From NCBI RefSeq assembly GCF_049347105.1, contig NZ_CP186334.1:3968001-4032000 (forward strand): DNA of 64,000 nt, read 5' to 3'. This DNA comes from Gaoshiqia hydrogeniformans (lineage in GTDB: Bacteria; Bacteroidota; Bacteroidia; Bacteroidales; Prolixibacteraceae). Shown one piece after another: positions 17,451 through 25,484 of the stretch; the stretch's first letter is position 1; each line of letters opens with the position of its first letter. The notes under the pieces are model-generated. The model was not told where the DNA came from, did not search any database, and worked only from the letters and a program-made list of their open reading frames with translations. A program made the translations under genes and the position numbers.

Positions 17451-18444
17451 TTTCTGGCGTGAAATAAACGGTCCGGTGATGGCGCTGGCTCCGATGGAAG
17501 ATGTAACAGACACCTCGTTCCGTGAACTGGTGGCGCGTATCTCGGCCCCCGGCTGTTTACATGTGCTGTTTACCGAGTTTACGGCGGTGGATGGCATGAA
17601 CCATCCGGTAGGGAAAAAGCGGGTATCGGAGCGGCTGGTGGTTAGTCCGTCCGAAAAGGAGATCCTGAAACAAAAAGGCATTCGCCTGGTGGCCCAGATT
17701 TGGGGAAACAAACCGGATGTGTTTCATAAAGTTGCCCGCGAACTAACCGAAGAATATGACTTCGACGGTCTGGATATCAATATGGGCTGCCCCGTAAAGA
17801 ACGTGGTCAAACAAGGTTCGTGCAGCGCGTTGATTGATCAGCCCGGCCTGGCCAAAGAGATTATCCTTGCTACAAAAGAAGCCACTTCCCTGCCGGTTTC
17901 GGTAAAAACACGAACCGGTATCCGGGAGCATGAGACCGAACGCTGGATTGCCCAATTGCTTGAAACGAAACCGGCGGCCATTACACTGCACGGGCGTACG
18001 CAAAAGCAACAGTCGGACGGGGTGGCCGATTGGAATGAAATTGGCAAGGCGGCCCGTTTGCGCGATCAGCTGGCCCCGGAGGTGCCGGTTTTAGGAAACG
18101 GCGATATCCTCTCGTATGCGCAGGCGATTGAATACACCGGTCGTTTTGGCCTCGACGGGATTATGGTTGGGCGGGGCATTTTTCACGATCCCTGGTTTTT
18201 CAATAAGCAGCCCAGGGAAGTTTCAACTGAAGAAAAACTGGAGCAGTTGCTTTTACACACCCGCTTATTTGAACGAAACTGGGGTGGAATGAAGAACTTC
18301 AACATCCTGAAACGCTTTTATAAAATTTATGCCAATGGTTTCCCCGGGGCGTCAACGATGCGGGCGAAACTCATGGATGCCGCCACATTCGACGATGTGT
18401 ATCAACTGGTCAATGTCCGTGCCGAAAGCCGTGTGGCCGGTTAG
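17443..18444 (+). CDS. dus: tRNA-dihydrouridine synthase
   Basis: FMN-dependent reduction of uridine to dihydrouridine in tRNA. TIM-barrel features: MALAPMEDVTDTSFRELVAR near the start, the active-site block DINMGCPVKNVVKQGSCSALI, VSVKTRTGI, ITLHGRTQKQ, and GNGDILSY followed by GIMVGRGIFHDPWFF. Length (333 aa) is normal. The start overlaps the trhO stop by 8 bases. Its stop codon overlaps the convergent NifX-like gene's stop. Which Dus subfamily (A/B/C) it belongs to is not resolved. Confidence 0.92.
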   Translation: MTNFWREINGPVMALAPMEDVTDTSFRELVARISAPGCLHVLFTEFTAVDGMNHPVGKKRVSERLVVSPSEKEILKQKGIRLVAQIWGNKPDVFHKVARELTEEYDFDGLDINMGCPVKNVVKQGSCSALIDQPGLAKEIILATKEATSLPVSVKTRTGIREHETERWIAQLLETKPAAITLHGRTQKQQSDGVADWNEIGKAARLRDQLAPEVPVLGNGDILSYAQAIEYTGRFGLDGIMVGRGIFHDPWFFNKQPREVSTEEKLEQLLLHTRLFERNWGGMKNFNILKRFYKIYANGFPGASTMRAKLMDAATFDDVYQLVNVRAESRVAG

Positions 18445-18800
18445 AGCGAACAATTGTGGTGTTCGGTGCAAATGGTAAAACCAGCCTGGTAATCTTTGTG
18501 TTTCCACCGCTCCAGTACGTCTGCAACCTCTCCGCTGAAACCGGCAATTACCTCAATTTTTTGCTCATTCAGTTTCCTGACTGCACCTTCGCCAATCCCA
18601 CCGGCCAATAACAGCTTAATCCCTTTGGCTGCCAGTTCGCCGGCTAGGTTCGATTTGCATCCGCATTCTTTTGTCGTTTCCATTTTCTCCGACGAAATCA
18701 CCTCAAACCGGTCGTTTAACTCAAAAACCGTGAAAAAATCGCAATGCCCAAAATGATTGTCAACCATACTTCCTTTGGTTGGAATAGCTATCTTCATCAT
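18441..18800 (-). CDS. NifX/NifB-C-terminal-like (dinitrogenase iron-molybdenum cofactor biosynthesis fold) protein
   Basis: 119 residues with the small cofactor-carrier fold: KIAIPTKGSMVDNHFGHCDFF at the N terminus, KECGCKSNLAGELAAKGIKLLLAGGIGEGA in the middle. The CGC near residue 47 and a CTEHHNC tail are potential metal ligands. Members bind Fe-Mo or other metal-sulfur clusters, but non-nitrogen-fixing bacteria carry many of unknown role. Start is ATGATG; the second ATG (18797) is equally possible. It is divergent from the PepSY gene across a palindromic control region. Confidence 0.85.
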   Translation of the reverse strand: MMKIAIPTKGSMVDNHFGHCDFFTVFELNDRFEVISSEKMETTKECGCKSNLAGELAAKGIKLLLAGGIGEGAVRKLNEQKIEVIAGFSGEVADVLERWKHKDYQAGFTICTEHHNCSL

Positions 18801-18824
18801 GCTAAAATTTTATATTTTTATCAA

Positions 18825-18835
18825 AACAATTGTTC
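18825..18835. promoter_or_regulatory. Operator copy 1 (AACAATTGTTC)
   Basis: AACAATTGTTC matches 11 of 12 bases of the perfect palindrome at 18858-18869. It sits just before TATGTTCG (18837-18844), a 7/8 match to a plus-strand -7 element that would drive the PepSY gene. Confidence 0.55.
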
Positions 18836-18847
18836 ATATGTTCGATG

Positions 18848-18879
18848 CAAATATAACGAACAATTGTTCAAAAACAAAA
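18848..18879 (-). promoter_or_regulatory. Promoter of the NifX-like gene with operator in its spacer
   Basis: On the minus strand TTTTG (18879-18875) and TATATTTG (18855-18848) are 19 bases apart, a textbook Bacteroidota promoter. The perfect 12-bp palindrome GAACAATTGTTC (18858-18869) occupies the spacer, so a bound protein would block RNA polymerase. Regulator unknown. Confidence 0.65.
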
Positions 18880-18885
18880 TACCAA

Positions 18886-19440
18886 ATGAAGTTTAGAAAA
18901 TTATTGAGGAACCTGCACCGCGACTTTGGATACCTGATTGCCGGAATGGTGCTGATTTATGCTGTTTCAGGAATTGCGCTGAATCATAAAAAAGATTGGA
19001 ATGCCGATCATGTGGTTGTCCGCGAGACGGTGGAGTGGGGCGAACTGGAGCTTTCCGGACTTGACCGTGAAGCATTGAAAAATAAGCTGGAACTGTTTAA
19101 AAAGACTCCTGTTTACAAGAAGCACTATACCGGCAACGACGGGGCATTAAAGGTCTTTGTGGAAAACGGCATGGTGGTTTATCGTCCGTCGGATGGTTAT
19201 GCCGAAATGGAATTGTTGGAAAAGCGCCCCTTGTTTTACCATATCAACAAGCTGCACAAAGTGGCGACTATCCGCGTTTGGGTGTGGGTTTCGGATGTTC
19301 TGGCTGTCGTATTGGTATTTGTGGCGGTATCGGGTTTATTTTTACTGAAGGGAAAATATGGCATCACCGGCCGCGGTTGGTGGCTGACTTTACTGGGTTT
19401 TTTAGTTCCGGGAATTTTCTTATTTTTTTACATCATATAA
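18886..19440 (+). CDS. PepSY-associated transmembrane helix protein
   Basis: About 184 residues. N-terminal LHRDFGYLIAGMVLIYAVSGIALNHKKDWN is the PepSY-associated TM signature, followed by a ~90-residue extracytoplasmic PepSY-like part and a second pair of TM segments near the C terminus (VWVWVSDVLAVVLVFVAVSGLFLL and WWLTLLGFLVPGIFLFFYII). Related proteins occur with iron or heme uptake and reductases. I chose the ATG at 18886; the frame is open upstream but runs through the operator region. It forms an operon with the OB-fold lipoprotein gene 12 bases downstream. Confidence 0.8.
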   Translation: MKFRKLLRNLHRDFGYLIAGMVLIYAVSGIALNHKKDWNADHVVVRETVEWGELELSGLDREALKNKLELFKKTPVYKKHYTGNDGALKVFVENGMVVYRPSDGYAEMELLEKRPLFYHINKLHKVATIRVWVWVSDVLAVVLVFVAVSGLFLLKGKYGITGRGWWLTLLGFLVPGIFLFFYII

Positions 19441-19452
19441 AATCAGCTAACA

Positions 19453-20013
19453 ATGAAAAAAATTTCCTTGATCGTGCTTGTATTTACTGTCTTATCGGCC
19501 TGTCAGTATACGGCAAAAAAACAAATTGTTATCGAAGAAGTCTTTCTGATGACGGTGGACCAGGTCCAGGAATCGGGAAGCGCTTACGTTGGTAAAACCG
19601 TAGCGGTAACCGGAATCGTGTCTCATGTATGCCAGCATGGCGGAGGCCGTTGCTTTTTGATGGGAAGTACCGAAGATGTCACCCTTCGTGTTGAAGCAGG
19701 CGGTTCTGTCAATTCATTCACACAGGAACAAATGGGCAGCAAGCTGGTTGTAACCGGCATCCTGGACGAAATACGTATTGACGAAGACTACCTGCAAAAA
19801 CAGGAAGCTGACATCCTGGCCAAGCAAGCCGAAAACGGTGATCATGTTTTGGGTCACGATGGCGGCGGTAATCACGAGATCGACGGCGGCAAGCATGAAA
19901 GCGATCAAATGCAAAAAATCGCCGACTTGCGTGAGCAGGTTGAACAAAGCAAGAAGGGTTACTTGTCGGTTTTCTTTCTGAGAGCTGAAAGCATGGAAGA
20001 AGCCGGCGAATAA
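19453..20013 (+). CDS. OB-fold lipoprotein with histidine-rich segment
   Basis: 186 residues. The signal peptide ends in LSAC with Cys17 as the lipidation site. Residues ~35-110 (VGKTVAVTGIVSHVC...) have the strand pattern of an OB-fold, with CQHGGGRC as a likely metal-binding loop. Residues ~125-150 are rich in His, Gly and Asp (GDHVLGHDGGGNHE), again suggesting metal binding. It follows the PepSY gene by 12 bases. No precise function is known to me; a periplasmic metal or redox role is inferred from composition and neighbours. Confidence 0.75.
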   Translation: MKKISLIVLVFTVLSACQYTAKKQIVIEEVFLMTVDQVQESGSAYVGKTVAVTGIVSHVCQHGGGRCFLMGSTEDVTLRVEAGGSVNSFTQEQMGSKLVVTGILDEIRIDEDYLQKQEADILAKQAENGDHVLGHDGGGNHEIDGGKHESDQMQKIADLREQVEQSKKGYLSVFFLRAESMEEAGE

Positions 20014-20105
20014 AAAAAGTTTTTATTGCCATGCGTGAGTTTCAGGTTCTGATTGTTTTTCGTTGCAGAGCCTGATCTCCCGTTTCCGTACCAACCGGCT
20101 GGATG

Positions 20106-20555
20106 TTACTTTGGCGCTTCCGGCAAAAAGCTGATGGATACTGAATTAACACAGTGACGGGTGTTTTTGCCGGTAAAACCTTCATTGTAAAAAACATGCC
20201 CGAGATGCCCGCCGCAGTTGGCGCAGGTGATCTCGGTCCGTCGTCCGTCGGCATCCACCGATTTATGGACAGCGCCCTCAATTTCATCGTCAAAACTGGG
20301 CCAGCCACATCCGGCGTCAAACTTATCCGACGACTTGAACAGCGGGGCATTGCAGCGTTTACAAAGATAAGTTCCGGTGTCGGTGTGGAGGTAATACTTC
20401 CCCGTAAACGGCGGTTCGGTGCCCTTACGGAGGATCACATATTCCTCAAACTCGTTTAAGCGGTTGTAATTCATACGTTCATCGGCTTTATGTGTTTTCT
20501 GGCCGCAGGCGCTCAGGCTGAAAATGATTAGCCCGGTCAACACCAATTGTTTCAT
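20106..20555 (-). CDS. msrB: Peptide-methionine (R)-S-oxide reductase, lipoprotein form
   Basis: Repairs R-methionine sulfoxide in proteins, here outside the cytoplasm: the chosen ATG at 20555 gives a lipoprotein signal ending LSAC (Cys17). Zinc-binding CKRC and CANC pairs, GCGWPSFDD, and the catalytic cysteine in NTRHCVNSVSISF are present. 149 residues fits one MsrB domain. The frame is open further upstream, but the signal peptide argues for 20555. The start codon lies in the loop of a 10-bp inverted repeat (20530-20539 / 20577-20586). Confidence 0.94.
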   Translation of the reverse strand: MKQLVLTGLIIFSLSACGQKTHKADERMNYNRLNEFEEYVILRKGTEPPFTGKYYLHTDTGTYLCKRCNAPLFKSSDKFDAGCGWPSFDDEIEGAVHKSVDADGRRTEITCANCGGHLGHVFYNEGFTGKNTRHCVNSVSISFLPEAPK

Positions 20556-20586
20556 TGCTTTTCTTATTAGGACAACTGACCGGGCT
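20530..20586. repeat. Perfect 10-bp inverted repeat bracketing the msrB start
   Basis: AGCCCGGTCA (20530-20539) and TGACCGGGCT (20577-20586) are perfectly complementary with a 37-base loop that holds the msrB start codon. On the plus strand the second arm is followed by TTTTTT. Confidence 0.6.
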
Positions 20587-20614
20587 TTTTTGTTTTTGGG
20601 CCGTCTTGAAAAGA

Positions 20615-21262
20615 TCAGATGGGCAGCAGAAAAAGAAAAGCAAAAAAATGGCAAACAGAACCGCCCAGAATGAACAGGTGAAAAATCAGGTGGAAAAACG
20701 GAATGTGATGACGCAGGTAAAAAGCAACGCCGCCGGTATAACTGATGCCTCCGGCAAGAAAAAACCAGAGAGAGGTATTCGGAACATTCCGGACCACCGG
20801 AACAATGGCCAGGATAACCAGCCAGCCCATCGCCACATACAGGTAGGTTGACAGGTTACGCCAGCGGGGCGAGTAAAACCAGACTTTGTAAATAACGCCG
20901 GCAATGGCTAAGGTCCAGATTAAGCCAAAAATGGTCCAGCCAACCCAGCCGCGAAGCGAAATCAGGGAAAGCGGAGTATAAGACCCGGCAATCAGAATGT
21001 AGATGGCCGAGTGGTCGAACTTGTTCAATTTTGCTTTAAGCCGCGGTTTTTTAACGCCATGATACAGGGTGGAAGCCAGGTACAACAAAATCATACTGGC
21101 CCCGAAAACAGAAAAACTCACGATATGCCATACCGTTCCGTAGAGTGCCCCGAATACAACCAGCAATACAACCCCGGCCACAGCCAGCGCAGTCCCGATC
21201 CCGTGAGAAATGCTGTTTGCAATCTCTTCTGCCTTTTTCAGTTTTAGTCTTTTTAATCTCAT
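20615..21262 (-). CDS. Hemolysin III / PAQR family membrane protein
   Basis: 215 residues with seven hydrophobic segments. The conserved SISHGIGTAL near residue 18, STLYHG and FDHSAIYILIAGSYTPLSL in the middle, and HHIPFFHLIFHLFILGGSVCHFF near the C terminus are the family's histidine/serine/aspartate positions for metal binding. Bacterial members are called hemolysin III or TrhA and affect membrane energetics; hydrolase activity is suggested from the eukaryotic PAQR relatives. Its end is 60 bases from the msrB start on the same strand. Confidence 0.92.
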   Translation of the reverse strand: MRLKRLKLKKAEEIANSISHGIGTALAVAGVVLLVVFGALYGTVWHIVSFSVFGASMILLYLASTLYHGVKKPRLKAKLNKFDHSAIYILIAGSYTPLSLISLRGWVGWTIFGLIWTLAIAGVIYKVWFYSPRWRNLSTYLYVAMGWLVILAIVPVVRNVPNTSLWFFLAGGISYTGGVAFYLRHHIPFFHLIFHLFILGGSVCHFFAFLFLLPI

Positions 21263-21308
21263 TTCCTTAAAAACAATAAGCCGGATGCCAAAGCAATCAA
21301 TTTACCTG

Positions 21309-21316
21309 CAAATTTA
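21309..21316 (-). promoter_or_regulatory. -7 element of the hemolysin III gene
   Basis: Minus-strand TAAATTTG matches TAnnTTTG about 47 bases before the start codon; the -33 element is not obvious. Confidence 0.4.
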
Positions 21317-21439
21317 AAGAAACATTCAGAAGAACCCGTTTAAGATTGCCGGAAGAATATAATTCCCGGTATGCGAAAATAGGTTCAATTTCTAAAACAA
21401 GCAAAACCCCGGTAAAAGCGCAGTTTTGTTTAGATGAGC

Positions 21440-21826
21440 TCATAACATCTGCCTGGCCGAATTTACATTGACTTCAAATACCCGTGTTAAAAAGGAAAAC
21501 TTACTTTTCATCCAGTCAAATTCCGGTCCTGACTCGATGTAATTGGCGGTACCTTCAATTAAAAAACCTGTCCCCTGATAGTTCTTATAGCCCAGTACAT
21601 CTTTACTCCCCAATGTTATTTTAACCTGGTTGTTTACCCTGACATTTCTTTCGGTTTTTCGAAAACCGTAAGCCGGAATTAAGATTCGGCCATCGTCGGT
21701 GACGACGATATATGAATTCCAGGTATTAACAAGGTGGGGCTCAACTCCCCATGACATAATGGAAACCACACCTTCGTGTTTTAATACTTCGAAAAATTTC
21801 TCCGGTAATTTGCCTGAATTGCTCAT
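21440..21826 (-). CDS. Pyridoxamine 5'-phosphate oxidase-like FMN-binding protein
   Basis: 128 residues with the split-barrel flavin-binding fold: GVVSIMSWGVEPHLVNTWNSYIVVTDDGRILIPAYGFRKTERNVRVN is characteristic of the PNPOx-like family, which includes small flavin reductases and FMN-storage proteins. The substrate is not predictable. It lies 99 bases downstream of the Crp-like regulator gene on the same strand and may be regulated by it or co-transcribed. Confidence 0.8.
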   Translation of the reverse strand: MSNSGKLPEKFFEVLKHEGVVSIMSWGVEPHLVNTWNSYIVVTDDGRILIPAYGFRKTERNVRVNNQVKITLGSKDVLGYKNYQGTGFLIEGTANYIESGPEFDWMKSKFSFLTRVFEVNVNSARQML

Positions 21827-21925
21827 AATGATATCATTTATTGAATAGATTAAAAGTGATTGATATTTCAGGACAAAACTATGGAAATGTAAAATGAATG
21901 TGCTTAAACTGGTTTAAGAAAGCAA

Positions 21926-22501
21926 TCAGGGCTTCTTTTTTCGCAATTCGCTAACATATTCGGGTGTCAGGCCCAGGTAGGATGCAATCATGTATTGGGG
22001 GACACGCTGCACAAAATCGGGGAATGATGTGCAGAAGTGCACGTAAAATTCTTCTTTCGACATTTCGTAGAGATACTTTGCGCGTATTTGAGAGGCTGCT
22101 AACGCTTTTTGGGCAATAATGCGAAAGTATTTTTCCAACGGAGGTAATTCCTTAAGTAAGTTCTCCAGTTGCGGAAATTCAATCGAAATGATTCTGGATT
22201 GTTCGATAGTTTGGATATAGTAATCAGAAGAGGTATTGTTGATAAGGCTGTTATAATCGGCAATCCACCAGTTTTCGATAGCAAATTGAACAATTTGGTT
22301 GGCCGATTTATTATTTACATAAAACATGATTAAGCAGCCTTTATCCACAAAGTAAATCGACTTGCTTTTCTGTCCGGCCTGTTGTAAATACTCCTTTTTC
22401 CCAAATTCACCGGTTTTGAAGTAGTTGGCAAAAACCGTTGTTGCTTCATCTTCGCTGAGCTGAATGTGGCGGTTAATATGGGTAAGTAAATTTTGAAACA
22501 T
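21926..22501 (-). CDS. Crp/Fnr family transcriptional regulator
   Basis: 191 residues: an N-terminal cyclic-nucleotide-binding beta-barrel (about 20-115; KSIYFVDKGCLIMFYVNNKSANQIVQF), a dimerisation helix, and a C-terminal helix-turn-helix ending in YMIASYLGLTPEYVSELRKK. This short form with the HTH at the extreme end is very common in Bacteroidota and usually controls a neighbouring gene. No FNR-type cysteine cluster is seen, so it is not an oxygen-sensing FNR. Its effector is unknown. Confidence 0.88.
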   Translation of the reverse strand: MFQNLLTHINRHIQLSEDEATTVFANYFKTGEFGKKEYLQQAGQKSKSIYFVDKGCLIMFYVNNKSANQIVQFAIENWWIADYNSLINNTSSDYYIQTIEQSRIISIEFPQLENLLKELPPLEKYFRIIAQKALAASQIRAKYLYEMSKEEFYVHFCTSFPDFVQRVPQYMIASYLGLTPEYVSELRKKKP

Positions 22502-22721
22502 TTAGTCAGTTATTGATTGAAGAAGCCTGGTTAAGATCTTCATTGTTCTTGAAAACCAAGATTGCCGGATACAAATCTATGAAAATTACAACAATGTTTT
22601 AAGGCCACAGGACGGGTCTTGCCGGCCGGTCAGCATCCTTCCATGTTGTTTCTGAATATGAAATATTGAATGACGATGCTTATACTTCGTTCTTCCAATT
22701 TTCAGAAATAATACCCTTAAC

Positions 22722-22883
22722 ATGCAAACATGGAGACTATTTATCACCTGCGGCCTTTTATTCTTCCCGGTAGCATGTATAAAGTCCTCTTTCCATTTTA
22801 ATGTTCAGACGTTGATAAAATTCAATTGGATTAAAGCCAATTCTTTGATATTCAGCTTGAACAACGTTTTTTGCATGGTTTAA
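22722..22883 (+). pseudogene. Lipoprotein signal-peptide stub
   Basis: A 53-codon plus-strand ORF begins with a good lipoprotein signal (MQTWRLFITCGLLFFPVAC; lipobox PVAC) and then runs antisense into the ABM-domain gene with no family similarity. It looks like the 5' remnant of a lipoprotein gene cut off by a deletion or insertion whose junction is near the end of the signal peptide. It could also be chance. Confidence 0.3.
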
Positions 22884-23228
22884 ATCGTCCCGGCCCTGCC
22901 AGGCTGCAATTGTTATTATCGTCAAGTTGCCATTTTCATCTTTTTGTTCATATACCTCATCTTTTATAAAACCGGGAAGATTTTTAATAAAACCCCTGTT
23001 ATACTCCATTCGTTTGGTAAACTCCTCAATCGAATTTTTGGGGATAAAAAATTTGTCGATAAAGTACACTGCATTTTCGCTTTGTTTCTTTTGTAAATTT
23101 AAGGTGTCCATCGTTACTGATTTTTTTGATTTGGTGAGTGAATGATTTGTTTGAACCTGTGAGAACGAAAGCTCGCTGACGAGTATAGTTCCACACAACA
23201 GGAGACCTAATTTGAATATTGATTTCAT
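22758..23228 (-). CDS. Secreted antibiotic-biosynthesis-monooxygenase (ABM) domain protein
   Basis: 156 residues. The start at 23228 gives a cleavable signal peptide (MKSIFKLGLLLCGTILVSELSFSQ). Residues ~50-150 form a dimeric alpha/beta-barrel ABM domain: VYFIDKFFIPKNSIEEFTKRMEYNRGFIKNLPGF and ITIAAWQGRDDLNHAKN. Relatives include heme-degrading and quinol monooxygenases, but the substrate is unknown. The frame is open upstream to 23393 but without a signal peptide. The adjacent AraC gene, broken by IS21, may have been its regulator. Confidence 0.78.
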   Translation of the reverse strand: MKSIFKLGLLLCGTILVSELSFSQVQTNHSLTKSKKSVTMDTLNLQKKQSENAVYFIDKFFIPKNSIEEFTKRMEYNRGFIKNLPGFIKDEVYEQKDENGNLTIITIAAWQGRDDLNHAKNVVQAEYQRIGFNPIEFYQRLNIKMERGLYTCYREE

Positions 23229-23295
23229 ATGGTTGAATTTTATATGTTCAAAATTCGGAACTTCAGAAACCAAATCATTGTAAAAAATCATTGAT

Positions 23296-23487
23296 TTACC
23301 AAAAAGAAGCAGATCTGAAAAAATCAGTAGGTGTTTGACCTGTAAAGAGTTTAAAGTCTTTATTGAAATGAGGCTGGTCAAAGTATCCGCCATCGAAGGC
23401 CATGTCAGAAATGGATTGATTTTTTTGGTTATAACGGATAATTGAATTCAGCCTAACAATAGAAGAGAATCGTTTTGGTGTTGCTCC
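23296..23487 (-). pseudogene. AraC-family regulator, C-terminal fragment (split by IS21)
   Basis: Encodes the second half of an AraC/XylS helix-turn-helix domain: ATPKRFSSIVRLNSIIRYN ... MAFDGGYFDQPHFNKDFKLFTGQTPTDF, ending with a normal stop. The reading continues at 26293, beyond the IS21 element; removing the element and one target copy restores VVGATPKRF. The gene is therefore a recent insertion mutant. Confidence 0.88.
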
Positions 23488-23494
23488 TGGATAA

Positions 23495-23840
23495 TCCGGA
23501 GCACAACCACCCAGTAATTTAGAAAGAATCCAGAGGAAATGAACGTTTTTCAAAAGGAAAAAACATGACATTCCGGCGGATATGCACCCAAAAACGGGGT
23601 TGTTTGGGGCATTTTAGGTTGTAAAATGTGATTTTGAAGGAATCACGCTGCCCCGGCCAGACCGGTTCCGGAGCATAACCACCCAGTGGGTGCAAGTTAT
23701 CCGAAAACGGGAGAAAACGGCACGGATTCCGGAGCATGACCACCCAAAAATGGGCCGCTAATCCAATGGCAGACAGGTGGATATTTTTTCGTGGCATCCC
23801 GTTGGCGGGTTCTGACAGAATCCGGAGCATATGCACCCAC
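23495..23840. repeat. Five transposase-binding repeats in the IS21 left end
   Basis: Copies of TCCGGAGCA-NNNN-CACCCA at 23495-23515, 23571-23590, 23666-23687, 23727-23746 and 23821-23840. Inverted copies occur at 26246-26263 and 26268-26286. They are spaced irregularly and are the likely IstA sites. Confidence 0.85.
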
Positions 23841-23909
23841 TAACCTGGTTTCCCTGAGTAACTTTTCGAGTACTTTGTGTGCTTATAAAACCAATCAAGC
23901 ACACGGATT

Positions 23910-25442
23910 ATGGCAAGAAAAGTAATACTTATGAGTCAGTTAAAACAAATTTTGAGGCTTCATCAGAGCGGGCTGTCCAACCGTCAGATCGGAAAAGAAC
24001 TCGGCATTTACAAAGGGACGGTCAACAACTACATGCAAAAAATAGCATCCGGGAAACTGGATATCGGAGAGCTTCTTACCCTGGATGATCCGGTGCTGGA
24101 AGGCCGTTTTCATGCCGGAAACCCGGCCTACCTGGAAGATCGCTTTAATGAGCTGAAACAAATGCTCCCTTATCTTGAAGGAGAACTCAAACGCAGGCAC
24201 GTGACCATCAAACTGCTTTGGCAGGAATACCGTGAAAAGCACCCGCAGGGGTACAGCTACTCCCAGTTCTGCTTTCATTTAAACCAGTTGCGTGTAGCCC
24301 GTAAATCTTCCGCGGTGCTGACCCACCAGCCCGGGCAGCAACTTTTTGTCGACTTTGCAGGGGATACGCTCTCTTACGTTGATCGTGAGACCGGGGAAGC
24401 GATAAAAGCGTATGTTTTCGTGGCTACCCTGCCTTACTCGGATTACAGCTTTGCCATGGCTGTTTCCCATCAGAACACGGAAAATTTTCTTTATGCACTT
24501 GGCTGCTGTTTGCAGGCACTCAGTGGTGTCCCCAAAATTGTGGTTTGTGATAACCTCAAGGCTGCCGTGATCAAAACCGACCGGTATGAACCGGACATTA
24601 ACCGGGTGATGGACGATTTTGCCAACCACTATGGTTTTGCCGTGCTGGCTGCGCGTGTGCGGACCCCAAAAGACAAGGCTCTGGTGGAGAACCAGGTTAA
24701 GCTGGTTTACCAGCGGGTGTATGCCCGGTTGCGTAACCATGTCTTTTTTTCCCTGGCCGACCTGAACAGGGCGATCAGCGAAAAGATCCTGCAACATAAC
24801 CAGACCCGGATGCAACAACGGGAGTACAGCCGCGAAGAACACTTTCTGGCCGATGAAAAAGGACTGTTAAAAGCCTTGCCCCTGTCAGGTTTTGATATCC
24901 GTTATTATGCGAGCCTGAGGGTGCAGCAAAACAGTTGTATTTACCTGGCACGGGACAAACACTATTATTCGGTTCCTTACGCCTGCACCGGGGAACAGGC
25001 CAGTGTGGTTTATACCCGTACCCTGGTGCGGATCTATTGCAAATCAGAGCTGGTTGCCACTCACCGGCGCACCATCGGTTTCGGATATACGCTCGTGCGG
25101 GAGCACATGCCATCGGCCCATCAGCATTACATGGACCGCAGCCCCGGGTACTACATGGACCTGGCCCGCAAACGGTCAGATGGCCTGCTCTGCCTGATGA
25201 AGATGATGTTTGCAAAGGAAGAAACGCCCGAGGTTTTATACAAACGCTGTGAGGGGTTGTTGAGCCTTCAACGCAAAACCGATCCCTTCTGTTTTGAAGA
25301 AGCCTGCCGGGTGGCCGTTGCCAACGGCATACCAAGTTATCAGTTTGTTCGCAGGCGAATCGAAAACAGGATGACATCGGATAAGCCTTCAACCATAAAG
25401 AAACTCCCCAAACACGGAAACATCCGGGGAGACTATCAATAA
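23910..25442 (+). CDS. istA: IS21 family transposase IstA
   Basis: 510-residue DDE transposase. N-terminal HTH: ILRLHQSGLSNRQIGKELGIYKGTVNNYM (about residues 15-43). The catalytic core shows QLFVDFAGDT (first Asp), VVCDNLKAAV (second Asp) and ALVENQVKLVYQRVYARL (Glu). The C-terminal region resembles the Mu-type transposase domain (YYSVPYACTGEQASVVYT). Reading frame is intact. istB follows after 42 bases. Confidence 0.96.
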   Translation: MARKVILMSQLKQILRLHQSGLSNRQIGKELGIYKGTVNNYMQKIASGKLDIGELLTLDDPVLEGRFHAGNPAYLEDRFNELKQMLPYLEGELKRRHVTIKLLWQEYREKHPQGYSYSQFCFHLNQLRVARKSSAVLTHQPGQQLFVDFAGDTLSYVDRETGEAIKAYVFVATLPYSDYSFAMAVSHQNTENFLYALGCCLQALSGVPKIVVCDNLKAAVIKTDRYEPDINRVMDDFANHYGFAVLAARVRTPKDKALVENQVKLVYQRVYARLRNHVFFSLADLNRAISEKILQHNQTRMQQREYSREEHFLADEKGLLKALPLSGFDIRYYASLRVQQNSCIYLARDKHYYSVPYACTGEQASVVYTRTLVRIYCKSELVATHRRTIGFGYTLVREHMPSAHQHYMDRSPGYYMDLARKRSDGLLCLMKMMFAKEETPEVLYKRCEGLLSLQRKTDPFCFEEACRVAVANGIPSYQFVRRRIENRMTSDKPSTIKKLPKHGNIRGDYQ

Positions 25443-25484
25443 TCAAGGAAAATAATCAGAGTACAAACCAAAAATGAAAAGAAG

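Noticed and set aside
24775..25446. 223-codon minus-strand frame opposite istA
   Set aside because: Antisense shadow of a confirmed transposase.
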